Position numbers and translations under genes: made by a program. Shown one piece after another: positions 55,987 through 64,000 of a DNA stretch of 64,000 nt. The stretch's first letter is position 1. The number at the start of each line of letters is the position of its first letter. This DNA comes from Marisediminicola antarctica (GTDB lineage: Bacteria; Actinomycetota; Actinomycetes; Actinomycetales; Microbacteriaceae): contig NZ_CP017146.1 of the NCBI RefSeq assembly GCF_009930795.1, forward strand, positions 3,224,001-3,288,000, read 5' to 3'. The notes beneath the pieces are model-generated. The model worked only from the letters and a program-made list of their open reading frames with translations, had not been told where the DNA came from and ran no database searches.

Positions 55987-57580
55987 GAGCTTCCTCGATT
56001 GTGTCGACCGGCTCCTCCGGCGGCAGGCCGACCGGTGAGCTGGAGATCGGCACGCCACGCTCGCGCGGCAGGGTGAGCCGGAAGCAGGTGCCCTCGCCCG
56101 GTTCCGACCACACCTCGAGCCAGCCCTCGTGCAGGGTCGCGTCCTCGAGTGAGATCGCCAGGCCCAGGCCGGTGCCGCCGATCGTGCGCTTCCGGGATGG
56201 GTCGGCACGCCAGAACCGGTCGAAGACCTTCTCCACGTCGAAGGCGGCCATCCCGATCCCGTAGTCGCGCACCGCGATCCCGATCGCCGTGGCGTTGCTG
56301 TCGATCGTCACCACGATCGGGCGCCCCTCGCCGTGTTCGACGGCGTTTCCGAGAAGGTTGCGGAGGATGCGGCGCACACGACGCGCCTCCACCTCCGCCT
56401 CGAAATAGCCGCCGGGGGCGACGACGCGCAGGTCGCTGCCTCGCTCGTCGGCGAGCGCCCGCATGGAGTCCACGGCATCGTCAGCGAGGCGCACGAGGTT
56501 GGTCGGTTCGAGATCGAGGTCGACCGCGCCGGCGTCGTACCGGCTGATCTCGAGCAGGTCGGCGAGCAGCACCTCGAAGCGCTGCACCTGCGTGTGCAGC
56601 AGCTCGGCGGTGCGCTCGGTGGCCGGCGGGAACGACTCCCGCTGGTCGTAGAGCATGTCACCCGCGAGCCGGATGGTCGTGAGGGGCGTGCGCAGCTCGT
56701 GCGAGACATCCGAAACGAATCGCTGCTGCACCCGGGACAGCTCGGCGAGCCGGGTGATCTGATGCTGCAGGCTGTCCGCCATGCCGTTGAAGGATCGGGC
56801 GAGGGTTGCGATGACGTCCTCCCCCTTCTCCGGAATCCGCACCTCCAGCTGGCCGGCAGCAAGCTTCTGGCTCGTCTCGGCCGCGAGCCGCACGGGGCCG
56901 ACGACAAGACGGACGACGACATAGGTGACCGCGCCGATGAGCGCGATAAGCGCGAGCCCGCCGAGCAGGAGAGTCTGCTGCACGAACCCGAGGGTGCGCT
57001 GAGCATCGCTGAGGTCGTAGACGAGGTACAGCTCGTAGACGCCGGCGTTCGGCACCGACAGCTGGGACCCGGCGACGAGGCCCGGCTCGCCGCCCGGCAG
57101 CATCACCGACTGCAACAACACCTCGCCCGGGCTCTCCGCGAGCTGCTCGCGCATCTCAACAGTGACCACCTCGTCGGGAAAGTTGCGGCTGCTTGTCGGC
57201 TGCAGAACCTGCTGGGTCTGCTGGCCCGGTGTGCGATTGAGCGCGATGCCGGTGCCGCCCGGAGTCGTGGTCGAACTGGCGATGGCGTTCTGCACGCTCA
57301 CGCCGAGCGTCGCGAGCTCGACAGGGTCGGTCTCGTCGGTCGTCGGGGCGTCATCGAACAGTTGCTGCGCGATGAGGTTCGCCCGCGCCGCCTCGGCGTT
57401 GATCTGCTCGGTGCGCGACGACAAGAGGTTGTCGCCGATGCTGATCGACATGTACGCGCCGATGAGCCCGACCGCGACGCTCGACAGCATGACCGTGATC
57501 GCGACCGTGCGGAACTGCAGCGACCTGCGCCAGAATCGCAGCAACCGCGGCAGGTAGGTTCGCCAGCCAAGTCCCCGCAT
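55979..57580 (-). CDS. mtrB: Sensor histidine kinase MtrB
   Basis: The protein has 533 residues. Helices at about 24-46 and 207-229 bracket an outside domain, followed by HAMP (about 230-285). SDVSHELRTPLTTIRLAG carries the phosphorylated His (near 300). NLLGNAVEHGEG and GGTGLGLAISLEDATLHEGWLEV are in the ATPase domain. It works with MtrA to control cell-wall hydrolases and osmotic response. It starts 10 bp after mtrA. Confidence 0.96.
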   Translation of the reverse strand: MRGLGWRTYLPRLLRFWRRSLQFRTVAITVMLSSVAVGLIGAYMSISIGDNLLSSRTEQINAEAARANLIAQQLFDDAPTTDETDPVELATLGVSVQNAIASSTTTPGGTGIALNRTPGQQTQQVLQPTSSRNFPDEVVTVEMREQLAESPGEVLLQSVMLPGGEPGLVAGSQLSVPNAGVYELYLVYDLSDAQRTLGFVQQTLLLGGLALIALIGAVTYVVVRLVVGPVRLAAETSQKLAAGQLEVRIPEKGEDVIATLARSFNGMADSLQHQITRLAELSRVQQRFVSDVSHELRTPLTTIRLAGDMLYDQRESFPPATERTAELLHTQVQRFEVLLADLLEISRYDAGAVDLDLEPTNLVRLADDAVDSMRALADERGSDLRVVAPGGYFEAEVEARRVRRILRNLLGNAVEHGEGRPIVVTIDSNATAIGIAVRDYGIGMAAFDVEKVFDRFWRADPSRKRTIGGTGLGLAISLEDATLHEGWLEVWSEPGEGTCFRLTLPRERGVPISSSPVGLPPEEPVDTIEEAHA

Positions 57581-57590
57581 GGGATGCCCC

Positions 57591-58268
57591 TCAGCTGGAG
57601 CCGGCGCGGTAGCCGACGCCGCGCACCGTCATCACAATGCGCGGATTGTCGGGGTCTTCCTCGACCTTCGCGCGCAGCCTCTGCACGTGCACGTTCACGA
57701 GCCGGGTGTCGGCCTTGTAGTGGTAGCCCCACACCTGCTCAAGCAGCATCTCCCTGGTGAACACCTGTTGCGGCTTCAGGGCCAGGGCGAGCAGAAGCTC
57801 GAACTCGAGTGGGGTGAGGTTGATCTTCGTGTCGCCCCGGCGCACCTCGTGGCCGGTAACATCGAGCTCGATGTCGCCCACCTGCAGCGTGCCGGTCGTC
57901 GTCGTCTGGGTCGGTCGAAGCCTCGTGCGGATGCGCGCGACGAGCTCCTTGGGGTTGAACGGCTTGACGATGTAGTCATCCGCTCCGCTCTCGAGGCCGC
58001 GCACCACGTCGGAGGTGTCGGACTTCGCGGTGAGCATGATCACCGGCACGCCGGACTCGGCGCGAATCTCGGCGCAGACCTCGATGCCGTCCTTGCCCGG
58101 CAGCATGAGGTCGAGCAGGACGAGGTCAGGTCTGGACGCCGTGAAGGTAGCGAACGCCTGGGCGCCGTCGGCGCAGAAGACCGGCTCGAACCCCTCGGTG
58201 CGCAGCACGATGCCGATCATTTCGGCGAGAGCGGTATCGTCGTCAACCACCAGGATGCGCGCAGTCAT
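57591..58268 (-). CDS. mtrA: Response regulator MtrA
   Basis: The protein has 225 residues, OmpR type. The receiver domain (about 1-115) has VVDDD, phospho-accepting Asp in LVLLDLMLPG, and Lys in DYIVKPF. A winged-helix DNA-binding domain (about 130-225, VNVHVQRLRAKVEEDPDNPRIVMTVRGVGYRAG) follows. ATG 58268 begins the usual MTARILVVDDD. ATG 58277 (three codons more) is an alternative. Regulator of cell division and wall genes in actinobacteria. Confidence 0.96.
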   Translation of the reverse strand: MTARILVVDDDTALAEMIGIVLRTEGFEPVFCADGAQAFATFTASRPDLVLLDLMLPGKDGIEVCAEIRAESGVPVIMLTAKSDTSDVVRGLESGADDYIVKPFNPKELVARIRTRLRPTQTTTTGTLQVGDIELDVTGHEVRRGDTKINLTPLEFELLLALALKPQQVFTREMLLEQVWGYHYKADTRLVNVHVQRLRAKVEEDPDNPRIVMTVRGVGYRAGSS

Positions 58269-58394
58269 CGCCACCATCTTCGGATTCGACACGCCCAGTT
58301 TGCGGACGCGTGTTGAGCTATATATCAAGAGTAGTCGAGTGTGAAAGCATCGTCAGATCACGTCCAGTGTCGTGGCACCATCGAGGAGACCCGA

Positions 58395-59567
58395 GTGACC
58401 CAGAACGAGCCGTGGCACGCACCCGCAGGACTCGGCCAGGCGCCGGATGGATCTCCGTTCCCGGAGGCGGGCCAGCCCACCGGCATCAGGCCTGGCTGGG
58501 CACCACCGCCTCGCCCCGGGCTGGTTCCGCTGCGACCGCTCGACGTCGGCACGATCCTCGCCGCCCCGTACCAGCTGCTGCGCCGCAACCCTCGGCCGAC
58601 CTTCGGCATGAGTCTCCTGCTGCAGGGCAGCGTGCTCCTGCTCACCCTCGTCGTCGTCTCTGTCGCGGCGTTCTTCAGCCTCAGCCGCATCGATTTCGCG
58701 ACCGGATCAGAGGCGTCCGACGAGATCGTGGCCGGCAGCATCGGGATGATTCTGCTGTCGTCGCTCGTCCCGCTCGCCCTGTCGCTCGTCGCGACCGCGG
58801 TCATGCAGGGAATCATCGTGCTGGAGGTCGCTCGGCAGAGCCTCGGTGAGAAGCTGCGGTTCCGCCAGCTCTGGGCTCTCGCCCGCGGGCGCATCCTGGC
58901 CCTCGTCGGCTACTCGCTCGCCCTGACCGCGGTTCTGCTGATGGCCGTGGCCATCGTGATCGGTCTCGTCGCCGGCCTCTCGGTGCTCGGGTCGGCCGGA
59001 GCTCTGGCCGGTGTCGCACTCGCCCTGCTGCTCGGCGCGGCTCTCGTCGTGCTCGGCGCCTGGATCAGCACCAAGCTCGCGTTCGTTCCCAGCATCCTGA
59101 TGCTCGAGCGGCTCAGCGTGCGCGAGTCCGTCGCCCGGTCGTGGCGGCTCAGCACCGGCGCTTTCTGGAAGATCCTCGGTATTCTGCTGCTTGTCGCGGT
59201 CATCCTGAATGTGGTGTCGTCGATCGCGGGAGCCCCCCTGCAGTTCGTGGCGGTGCTGCTGCCGGCGCTCGTCGCTCCGACCGGCGACGAGACGGCGATC
59301 ATCGCCCTGTTCGTCGCGGTGACGGTCGTGTCGCTCGTGCTCACGATCGTGGTCTCCGCGGTCATCCTCGTCGTCCAGTCCGCCACGACGGCGCTCCTCT
59401 ACCTCGACCAGCGGATCCGCAAGGAGGGCCTCGACCTCGAGCTCGCCCGGTATGTGGAGGCCAGGCAGTTTGGCGGTGCGTCGGAGCTGGCCGACCCCTA
59501 CGCTGCCCGGATGGCAGCGCCGGCGGCATCACCGGCGGCGCAGCGCGACGCCTCCCCGTGGGCATGA
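58395..59567 (+). CDS. Membrane protein (GDPD membrane-domain-like)
   Basis: The protein has 390 residues. A Pro-rich disordered N-terminus (about 50) precedes six to seven helices (about 70-95, 115-140, 165-190, 195-220, 255-285, 295-325). The pattern LRPLDVGTILAAPYQLLRRNPRPTFGMSLLL and SWRLSTGAFWKILGILLLV matches the glycerophosphoryl-diester-phosphodiesterase membrane-domain family. GTG 58395 has GAGGAG upstream. It is the first gene of the MoxR-type operon and divergent from mtrA. Confidence 0.85.
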   Translation: MTQNEPWHAPAGLGQAPDGSPFPEAGQPTGIRPGWAPPPRPGLVPLRPLDVGTILAAPYQLLRRNPRPTFGMSLLLQGSVLLLTLVVVSVAAFFSLSRIDFATGSEASDEIVAGSIGMILLSSLVPLALSLVATAVMQGIIVLEVARQSLGEKLRFRQLWALARGRILALVGYSLALTAVLLMAVAIVIGLVAGLSVLGSAGALAGVALALLLGAALVVLGAWISTKLAFVPSILMLERLSVRESVARSWRLSTGAFWKILGILLLVAVILNVVSSIAGAPLQFVAVLLPALVAPTGDETAIIALFVAVTVVSLVLTIVVSAVILVVQSATTALLYLDQRIRKEGLDLELARYVEARQFGGASELADPYAARMAAPAASPAAQRDASPWA

Positions 59568-60199
59568 TCCTGGCGGTTCCCGTCGACCCTGAGGCGGAGC
59601 AGGCGCGCGAGCTGCTGGTGCGGGAGCTTGCGAAGCCGGTCTACCGCGCCGCCGAACCGACCTGGTTCGACCGGCTGAGCGCCGCCGTCGGGGACTGGCT
59701 CGCCGGCCTCCTCGAATCCGGGCCGGGCGGGACCCCCGCGCTCGCGTGGACGGTGATCGTTCTCGGGCTCGTCGCGGCGATCGTCGCGGCCTACGTCATC
59801 TTCGGGCCGCCGAGCGCGAACCGTCGCAGCAGCGTCGTCGGCGGGCTCTTCGGCGACGACGACAGCCGCACCGCGCAGACCCTCCGCGCAGCAGCCGACC
59901 GCGCCGCCGCCGCCGGGGACTGGGTCATCGCGATCGAGGAGATGTTCCGCGCGATCGCGAGGGGGCTCTCCGAGCGGGCAATCGTGTCGACGATGCCGGG
60001 CACAACGGCGAGCGCATTCGCGGCATCAGCGAGCGGGCCGTTCCCGGAGACCTCCGCCGAGCTCGCATCCGCCGCCGCAAGCTTCGACGCCGTGCGCTAT
60101 CTGGGACGCCTCGGCTCGCGGGCGGAGTTCGACGCCCTCACAGAGCTCGAGCGGCAGCTGCGGGCCAGCACCCCGCGCTTCGACGGGGCGGGCGCATGA
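59564..60199 (+). CDS. DUF4129 domain protein
   Basis: The protein has 211 residues. One helix (about 62-83) is followed by a cytoplasmic DUF4129 region (about 120-195, AADRAAAAGDWVIAIEEMFRAIARGLSERAIVSTMPGTTASAFA). It overlaps the previous stop by four bases. It is part of the conserved MoxR/DUF58 module, thought to remodel membrane or envelope complexes. Confidence 0.85.
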   Translation: MILAVPVDPEAEQARELLVRELAKPVYRAAEPTWFDRLSAAVGDWLAGLLESGPGGTPALAWTVIVLGLVAAIVAAYVIFGPPSANRRSSVVGGLFGDDDSRTAQTLRAAADRAAAAGDWVIAIEEMFRAIARGLSERAIVSTMPGTTASAFAASASGPFPETSAELASAAASFDAVRYLGRLGSRAEFDALTELERQLRASTPRFDGAGA

Positions 60200-61380
60200 C
60201 CGCGCCGACGAAGGAAGCGACCGTGCTGACGCCGACGGTGCGGGCCGGGGCGCGCCGGTCGCTGTTCTGGGCCTCCGCCGTCGCCTTCGTGCTTCTCGTC
60301 GCGATCGGCATCCTCTCCCTCATCGGGGTCTCCGGCGACGCACCGCGGTTGTCCCCCAGGAACCCCGCCCCCGACGGCGCGATGGCCGTCGCAGAGGTGC
60401 TGGCCGGACAGGGCATCGACGTGCGCCCGACCGACACCCTCGACGACACCATCGTGGCGGCCGTCGACCCCACGAACACCACGATTGTGCTGTTCGACGA
60501 GGACGGCCAGCTCGACGACGCCCAGCGGCAGACGCTGCTCGACACCGGCGCCCACCTCGTCGTGCTCGAGCCCGGCTTCGCGCAGCTCGCAAGCTTCGCC
60601 CCCGGGGTGAGTTCCGCCGGCGTTCCCGACGACGACCCCCTGCGGGCCGGATGCTCGCTGCCCGCCGCAGCGAAGGCGACAACCGTCTCGCCCGGCGGCC
60701 TCGCCTACCGCGCCGGAGCGAGCGCCGAGCTCTGCCTCACCAGCGACAGCGACACCGGCGCCGACGCCCACTCCTACATCCGCGTCGAGACAGACGGAAC
60801 GGTCGTGTCGATCGTGGGTGCGACAGAGGCTCTCACGAACGCGGCCGTCACCGACCTCGGCAACGCCGCATTCGCGCTCAATCTGCTCGGCGAGGACGAC
60901 ACCCTTGTCTGGTACCGGCCGTCGATTCTGGATGCGGCGGGCGAGACCGATCCCGCGGCCCTCACCCCCGGCTGGGTCACCCCCGCCATCGCGCTCCTCA
61001 TCCTCGTCGCAGCGGCGGCGGCGTTCTGGCGCGGTCGTCGCTTCGGCCCCCTCGTCATTGAGAACCTGCCCGTCCTCGTGCGGGCGAGCGAGACGATGGA
61101 GGGGCGGGCGCGGCTCTACGAGAAGGGCTCGGCGCGGGTGCGGGCGCTCGACTCGCTGCGCATGGCGACGATCTCACGGCTCGCGACGCGAAGCGGGCTG
61201 CCGACGACAGCCCACCTCGACCAGGTCTGCCTCGCCGTCGCCGCGGCTCTTCGGACCGACCCCACGGGCATCCGTTCACTGCTCGTCGACGCGATCCCCG
61301 AGACCGACGCCGACCTCGTGCGTCTCAGCGACCGGCTGCTCGCGCTCGAAACCGCCCTCGCCGAGGAGTTGCGTCCGTGA
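60196..61380 (+). CDS. DUF4350 domain protein
   Basis: The protein has 394 residues. A helix (about 23-44) is followed by an outside domain beginning NPAPDGAMAVAEVLAGQGIDVRPTDT, then a second helix (about 257-275) and a cytoplasmic tail. This is the layout of DUF4350 proteins in MoxR loci. ATG overlaps the preceding TGA. There is a 91-bp gap before moxR. Confidence 0.85.
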   Translation: MTAPTKEATVLTPTVRAGARRSLFWASAVAFVLLVAIGILSLIGVSGDAPRLSPRNPAPDGAMAVAEVLAGQGIDVRPTDTLDDTIVAAVDPTNTTIVLFDEDGQLDDAQRQTLLDTGAHLVVLEPGFAQLASFAPGVSSAGVPDDDPLRAGCSLPAAAKATTVSPGGLAYRAGASAELCLTSDSDTGADAHSYIRVETDGTVVSIVGATEALTNAAVTDLGNAAFALNLLGEDDTLVWYRPSILDAAGETDPAALTPGWVTPAIALLILVAAAAAFWRGRRFGPLVIENLPVLVRASETMEGRARLYEKGSARVRALDSLRMATISRLATRSGLPTTAHLDQVCLAVAAALRTDPTGIRSLLVDAIPETDADLVRLSDRLLALETALAEELRP

Positions 61381-61471
61381 GGGCGCCGCGCCCCGGGCAT
61401 CCGTACCACCAGGCATCTCCACCCCACGCCAACCCGACAATCCGACCGACGACCTGGAGACAACGAATCGC

Positions 61472-62425
61472 ATGACAACGGAACTGAGAAACGCTTTCGC
61501 CCAGGTGCGCACCGAAGTCGGCCGAGCGGTGGTGGGGCAGGATGGCGCCGTGACCGGCCTCCTCATCGCGCTGCTCGCGGGCGGGCATGTGCTGCTCGAG
61601 GGCGTGCCGGGCGTAGCGAAGACTCTGCTCGTACGCTCGCTGAGCCATGCACTGAGCCTCGACACGAAGCGAATGCAGTTCACCCCCGACCTGATGCCGG
61701 GCGATGTCACCGGCTCTCTCGTCTACGACGCCAAGGCCGGCGAGTTCGAGTTCAGGGCGGGGCCGGTGTTCACCAACATCTGCCTCGCGGACGAGATCAA
61801 CCGCACACCGCCGAAGACCCAGTCGGCGTTGCTGGAGGCGATGGAGGAGCGCCAGGTGTCGGTCGACGGCGTGTCCCGCAAGCTGCCGGTGCCGTTCATG
61901 GTCGCCGCGACCCAGAACCCGATCGAGTACGAGGGCACCTACACGCTGCCGGAGGCGCAGCTCGACCGTTTCCTGCTCAAGCTCGTGCTCGAGATGCCCG
62001 AACGGGAGAGCGAGCTCGAGGTGCTGCGGCGCCACTCCGCCGGGTTCAACCCGCGCGATCTCACTGCTGCGGGCGTCACCCCGGTGCTGAGCGCGTCACA
62101 GCTCGCTGAGGCGCAGGTGCTCGTCGGCCGGGTCGGTGCGAGCACCGACGTTATGGGGTACGCCGTCGACCTCGCGCGGGCCACACGGAGCAGCCCGTCC
62201 GTGCGCCTCGGCGTCTCGCCCCGCGGGTCGACAGCACTGCTGGCCGCGGCGAAGGCGTGGGCGTGGCTCTGCGGCTCCGATGGCGTCACCCCCGACCACA
62301 TCCAGACGATGGCGCTGCCGGTGATGCGGCACCGTATTCAGCTGCGGCCGGAGGCGGAGCTCGAGGGGGTCTCGGCCGACACGATCCTGCGCTCGATCCT
62401 GCAGCAGGTGCGGGTACCGATCTAG
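61472..62425 (+). CDS. moxR: MoxR-family AAA+ ATPase
   Basis: The protein has 317 residues. Walker A is EGVPGVAKTLLVRS (about 42). Walker B is ICLADEINRTPPKTQSALLEAMEE (about 108). Sensor and lid regions include VAATQNPIEYEGTYTLPEAQLDRF. MoxR proteins act as chaperone-like ATPases with DUF58 partners. The ATG has no Shine-Dalgarno at normal spacing (GGAG is about 13 bases away). It overlaps the DUF58 gene by one base. Confidence 0.93.
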   Translation: MTTELRNAFAQVRTEVGRAVVGQDGAVTGLLIALLAGGHVLLEGVPGVAKTLLVRSLSHALSLDTKRMQFTPDLMPGDVTGSLVYDAKAGEFEFRAGPVFTNICLADEINRTPPKTQSALLEAMEERQVSVDGVSRKLPVPFMVAATQNPIEYEGTYTLPEAQLDRFLLKLVLEMPERESELEVLRRHSAGFNPRDLTAAGVTPVLSASQLAEAQVLVGRVGASTDVMGYAVDLARATRSSPSVRLGVSPRGSTALLAAAKAWAWLCGSDGVTPDHIQTMALPVMRHRIQLRPEAELEGVSADTILRSILQQVRVPI

Positions 62426-63741
62426 TGGCCGTCTCCGGGTGGTTCGTCGCGCTGCTCGCGCTCGGCATCGTGCCCGTGGTGGCGTTCGGCGACGCGCTCG
62501 CCCTCGTGGCCTGGCTCGCGATCGTCGGCGCGGTCGGCGCGGTCGACCTCGCGCTCGCCGGGTCGCCGCGCGCCGTGTCCCTGGCGCGGGAACTCCCCGC
62601 CCGGGTGCGGCTCGGCGACACCGTCGCGAGCTCGCTCACCATCACCAACCGGGGGCGCCGCGGCATCCGCGGGATCGTGCGCGACGCGTGGTCCCCGTCG
62701 GCCGGGGCCGCACCCACACGCGCGCGCATCGCCATCCCGGCCGCAGAGCGCCGCTCCGTGACAACCTCACTCACCCCGTTCCGGCGGGGCGACCGCACGG
62801 CTTCACACGTGACGATCCGCTCGTTCGGGCCGTTCGGGCTCGTCGCCCGGCAGGCGACGATCGCCCAGCCGGGCGTGCTGCGCGTGCTGCCCGCATTCTC
62901 CTCTCGCAAGCATTTGCCGTCGCGCCTCGCACGGCTGCGCGAGCTCGACGGCGCGACCAGCGTGCAGATGCGCGGGCAGGGCACGGAGTTCGACAGCCTG
63001 CGCGACTACGTGCGCGGTGACGACGTGCGGTCGATCGACTGGCGGGCGACCGCGAGGCGCAGCGACCCGTCGTCCGGCGCCGGCCCGCGACTCACGATCA
63101 GAACCTGGCGGCCGGAGCGGGACCGGCGCGTGGTGATCGTCATCGACAGCGGGCGTACGTCGGCCGCGCGGATCGCGAACGAGCCGCGCATCGACACGGC
63201 CTTCGAATCGTCGCTCCTGCTCGCCGCCCTCGCAAGCCGCGCCGGCGACCGGGTCGACACGGTCATCTACGACCGCCGGGTGCGGGGCCGCGTCCAGGGA
63301 GCCACCGGCGCCGAGCTCCTCAGCCGGATGGTGTCGACGATGGCGCCAGTGCAGCCCGAGCTCATCGAGATGGACTGGGCTGCGGTGCCAGACCTCGTGC
63401 GCTCGGTCACCTCCCAGCGAGCCCTCGTCGTGCTGATGACCTCGATCGACGCCCCCGGTGCCTCGCGCGGGCTGCTGTCGGTGCTGCCCCAGCTGACCCG
63501 CAGGCACCTCGTCGTCGTCGCATCCGTCGCCGACCCCGACACCACCAGCGCGACCCACGAGCGCCGCAACCGCACCGAGGTGTACCGGGCGGCTGCCGCC
63601 GAGCGCGCACTGCTCGACACCGCCCGGGTCTCCGCGGCGATCCGGCAGCTGGGCGCGGATGTGGTCACGGGCTCCCCGGACGCCCTGCCTCCCGCGGTCG
63701 CCGACCGGTACATCGCGCTCAAGCTCGCCGGGCGGCTCTGA
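62425..63741 (+). CDS. DUF58 domain protein
   Basis: The protein has 438 residues. Two N-terminal helices (about 4-24 and 28-48) precede a beta domain and the DUF58 signature GTEFDSLRDYVRGDDVRSIDWRATAR (about 190), followed by a vWA-like domain (VVIVIDSGRTSAARI). It starts at GTG 62425, sharing a base with the moxR stop. It acts with MoxR at the membrane. Confidence 0.92.
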   Translation: MAVSGWFVALLALGIVPVVAFGDALALVAWLAIVGAVGAVDLALAGSPRAVSLARELPARVRLGDTVASSLTITNRGRRGIRGIVRDAWSPSAGAAPTRARIAIPAAERRSVTTSLTPFRRGDRTASHVTIRSFGPFGLVARQATIAQPGVLRVLPAFSSRKHLPSRLARLRELDGATSVQMRGQGTEFDSLRDYVRGDDVRSIDWRATARRSDPSSGAGPRLTIRTWRPERDRRVVIVIDSGRTSAARIANEPRIDTAFESSLLLAALASRAGDRVDTVIYDRRVRGRVQGATGAELLSRMVSTMAPVQPELIEMDWAAVPDLVRSVTSQRALVVLMTSIDAPGASRGLLSVLPQLTRRHLVVVASVADPDTTSATHERRNRTEVYRAAAAERALLDTARVSAAIRQLGADVVTGSPDALPPAVADRYIALKLAGRL

Positions 63742-63857
63742 GCCCGACCGCGGTGCGGCCGTAGGCGGGGCGGATGCTGGGCGGATGCGGGACGGGGCGG
63801 GGCGGGCAGGATGCTGGCAGGGTGCTGGCCTGATGCGCGCGGACGCTGGCCGGATGC
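63742..63857. repeat. GGATGC-rich spacer between converging genes
   Basis: This 116-bp gap has several short direct repeats of GGATGCTGG and near variants. I see no gene or clear hairpin in it. Confidence 0.6.
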
Positions 63858-64000
63858 TCAGGACGCGATGATCCGGCGGGCGCCAGCCTCAAACTCGTCG
63901 AGGTCACCGGTCTGGCCGGCCCGCCACGCGCGGCCGCCCAGCATCCACTGGTACAGCAGGAAGCTGACGAGCGCGATCGCCCCGATCCCGATCTTGATGA
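63858..64000 (-). CDS. C-terminus of a probable SpoIIM-family membrane protein (partial)
   Basis: Only the last 47 residues are in the window, read on the minus strand from the right edge to the TGA at 63858. A helix (IGIGAIALVSFLLYQWMLGG) is followed by RAWRAGQTGDLDEF. The R-x-G-x-TGD ending matches the tail of actinobacterial stage II sporulation protein M-like proteins, which often neighbour MoxR/DUF58 modules. An RDD-type protein is the alternative. Confidence 0.6.
   Translation of the reverse strand, partial: IKIGIGAIALVSFLLYQWMLGGRAWRAGQTGDLDEFEAGARRIIAS

Overview
The window is high-GC DNA (about two thirds G+C by eye) in which coding-strand gene order and protein sequences point to an actinobacterium, most likely of the family Microbacteriaceae. 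Evidence includes mtrA-mtrB-lpqB-comF-hpf-secA in one run, a WhiB1-type iron-sulfur regulator, an MnhA/MnhB fusion in the Mrp operon, a PdtaS-type kinase and many GTG starts with four-base gene overlaps. No species can be named from the sequence alone.

Layout: 1-7.5 kb holds serine and branched-chain amino-acid synthesis (serA partial, two small membrane genes, ilvC, ilvN, ilvB, ilvD, all on the minus strand). 7.5-13.7 kb is a six-gene Na+/H+ antiporter operon (mnhA/B fusion to mnhG). 13.8-16.1 kb is trehalose synthesis (otsA, otsB), preceded by an unusual inverted array of 33-bp-period repeats. 16.5-21.9 kb is a TetR-MMPL-YhgE membrane export operon with a palindromic operator. 22-24.1 kb carries small membrane proteins and an MscS channel. 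24.2-31 kb is a glutamylation-type amine catabolism cluster (glutamine-synthetase-like ligase, C26 hydrolase, aldehyde dehydrogenase, SDR, FadR-type regulator, divergent ethanolamine-type permease).

From 31,126 to 40,118 a roughly 9-kb integrative element sits in the 3' end of a tRNA-Lys(CTT) gene, bounded by 51-bp direct repeats. It carries a tyrosine integrase, an excisionase-like HTH gene, an HTH gene followed by four iteron-like repeats, unknown genes, an insertion sequence, and one large lower-GC cargo gene that encodes a helical-repeat protein with a PIN-like nuclease domain. That cargo gene is the best candidate in the window for an undescribed (possibly defence) function. The element also replaced the tRNA terminator with one of its own.

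40.2-49.8 kb is chromosomal: bcp peroxiredoxin, whiB1, pdtaS, a LON-domain protein, membrane proteins, an orphan CpaE/CpaB-like pair and conserved actinobacterial genes, with two perfect DnaA boxes between them. 49.8-58.3 kb is secA, hpf, comF, lpqB, mtrB and mtrA (envelope growth, protein export and ribosome hibernation). 58.4-63.7 kb is a divergent MoxR-DUF58-DUF4129-DUF4350 membrane module, ending with the C-terminus of a probable SpoIIM-family gene at the right edge.
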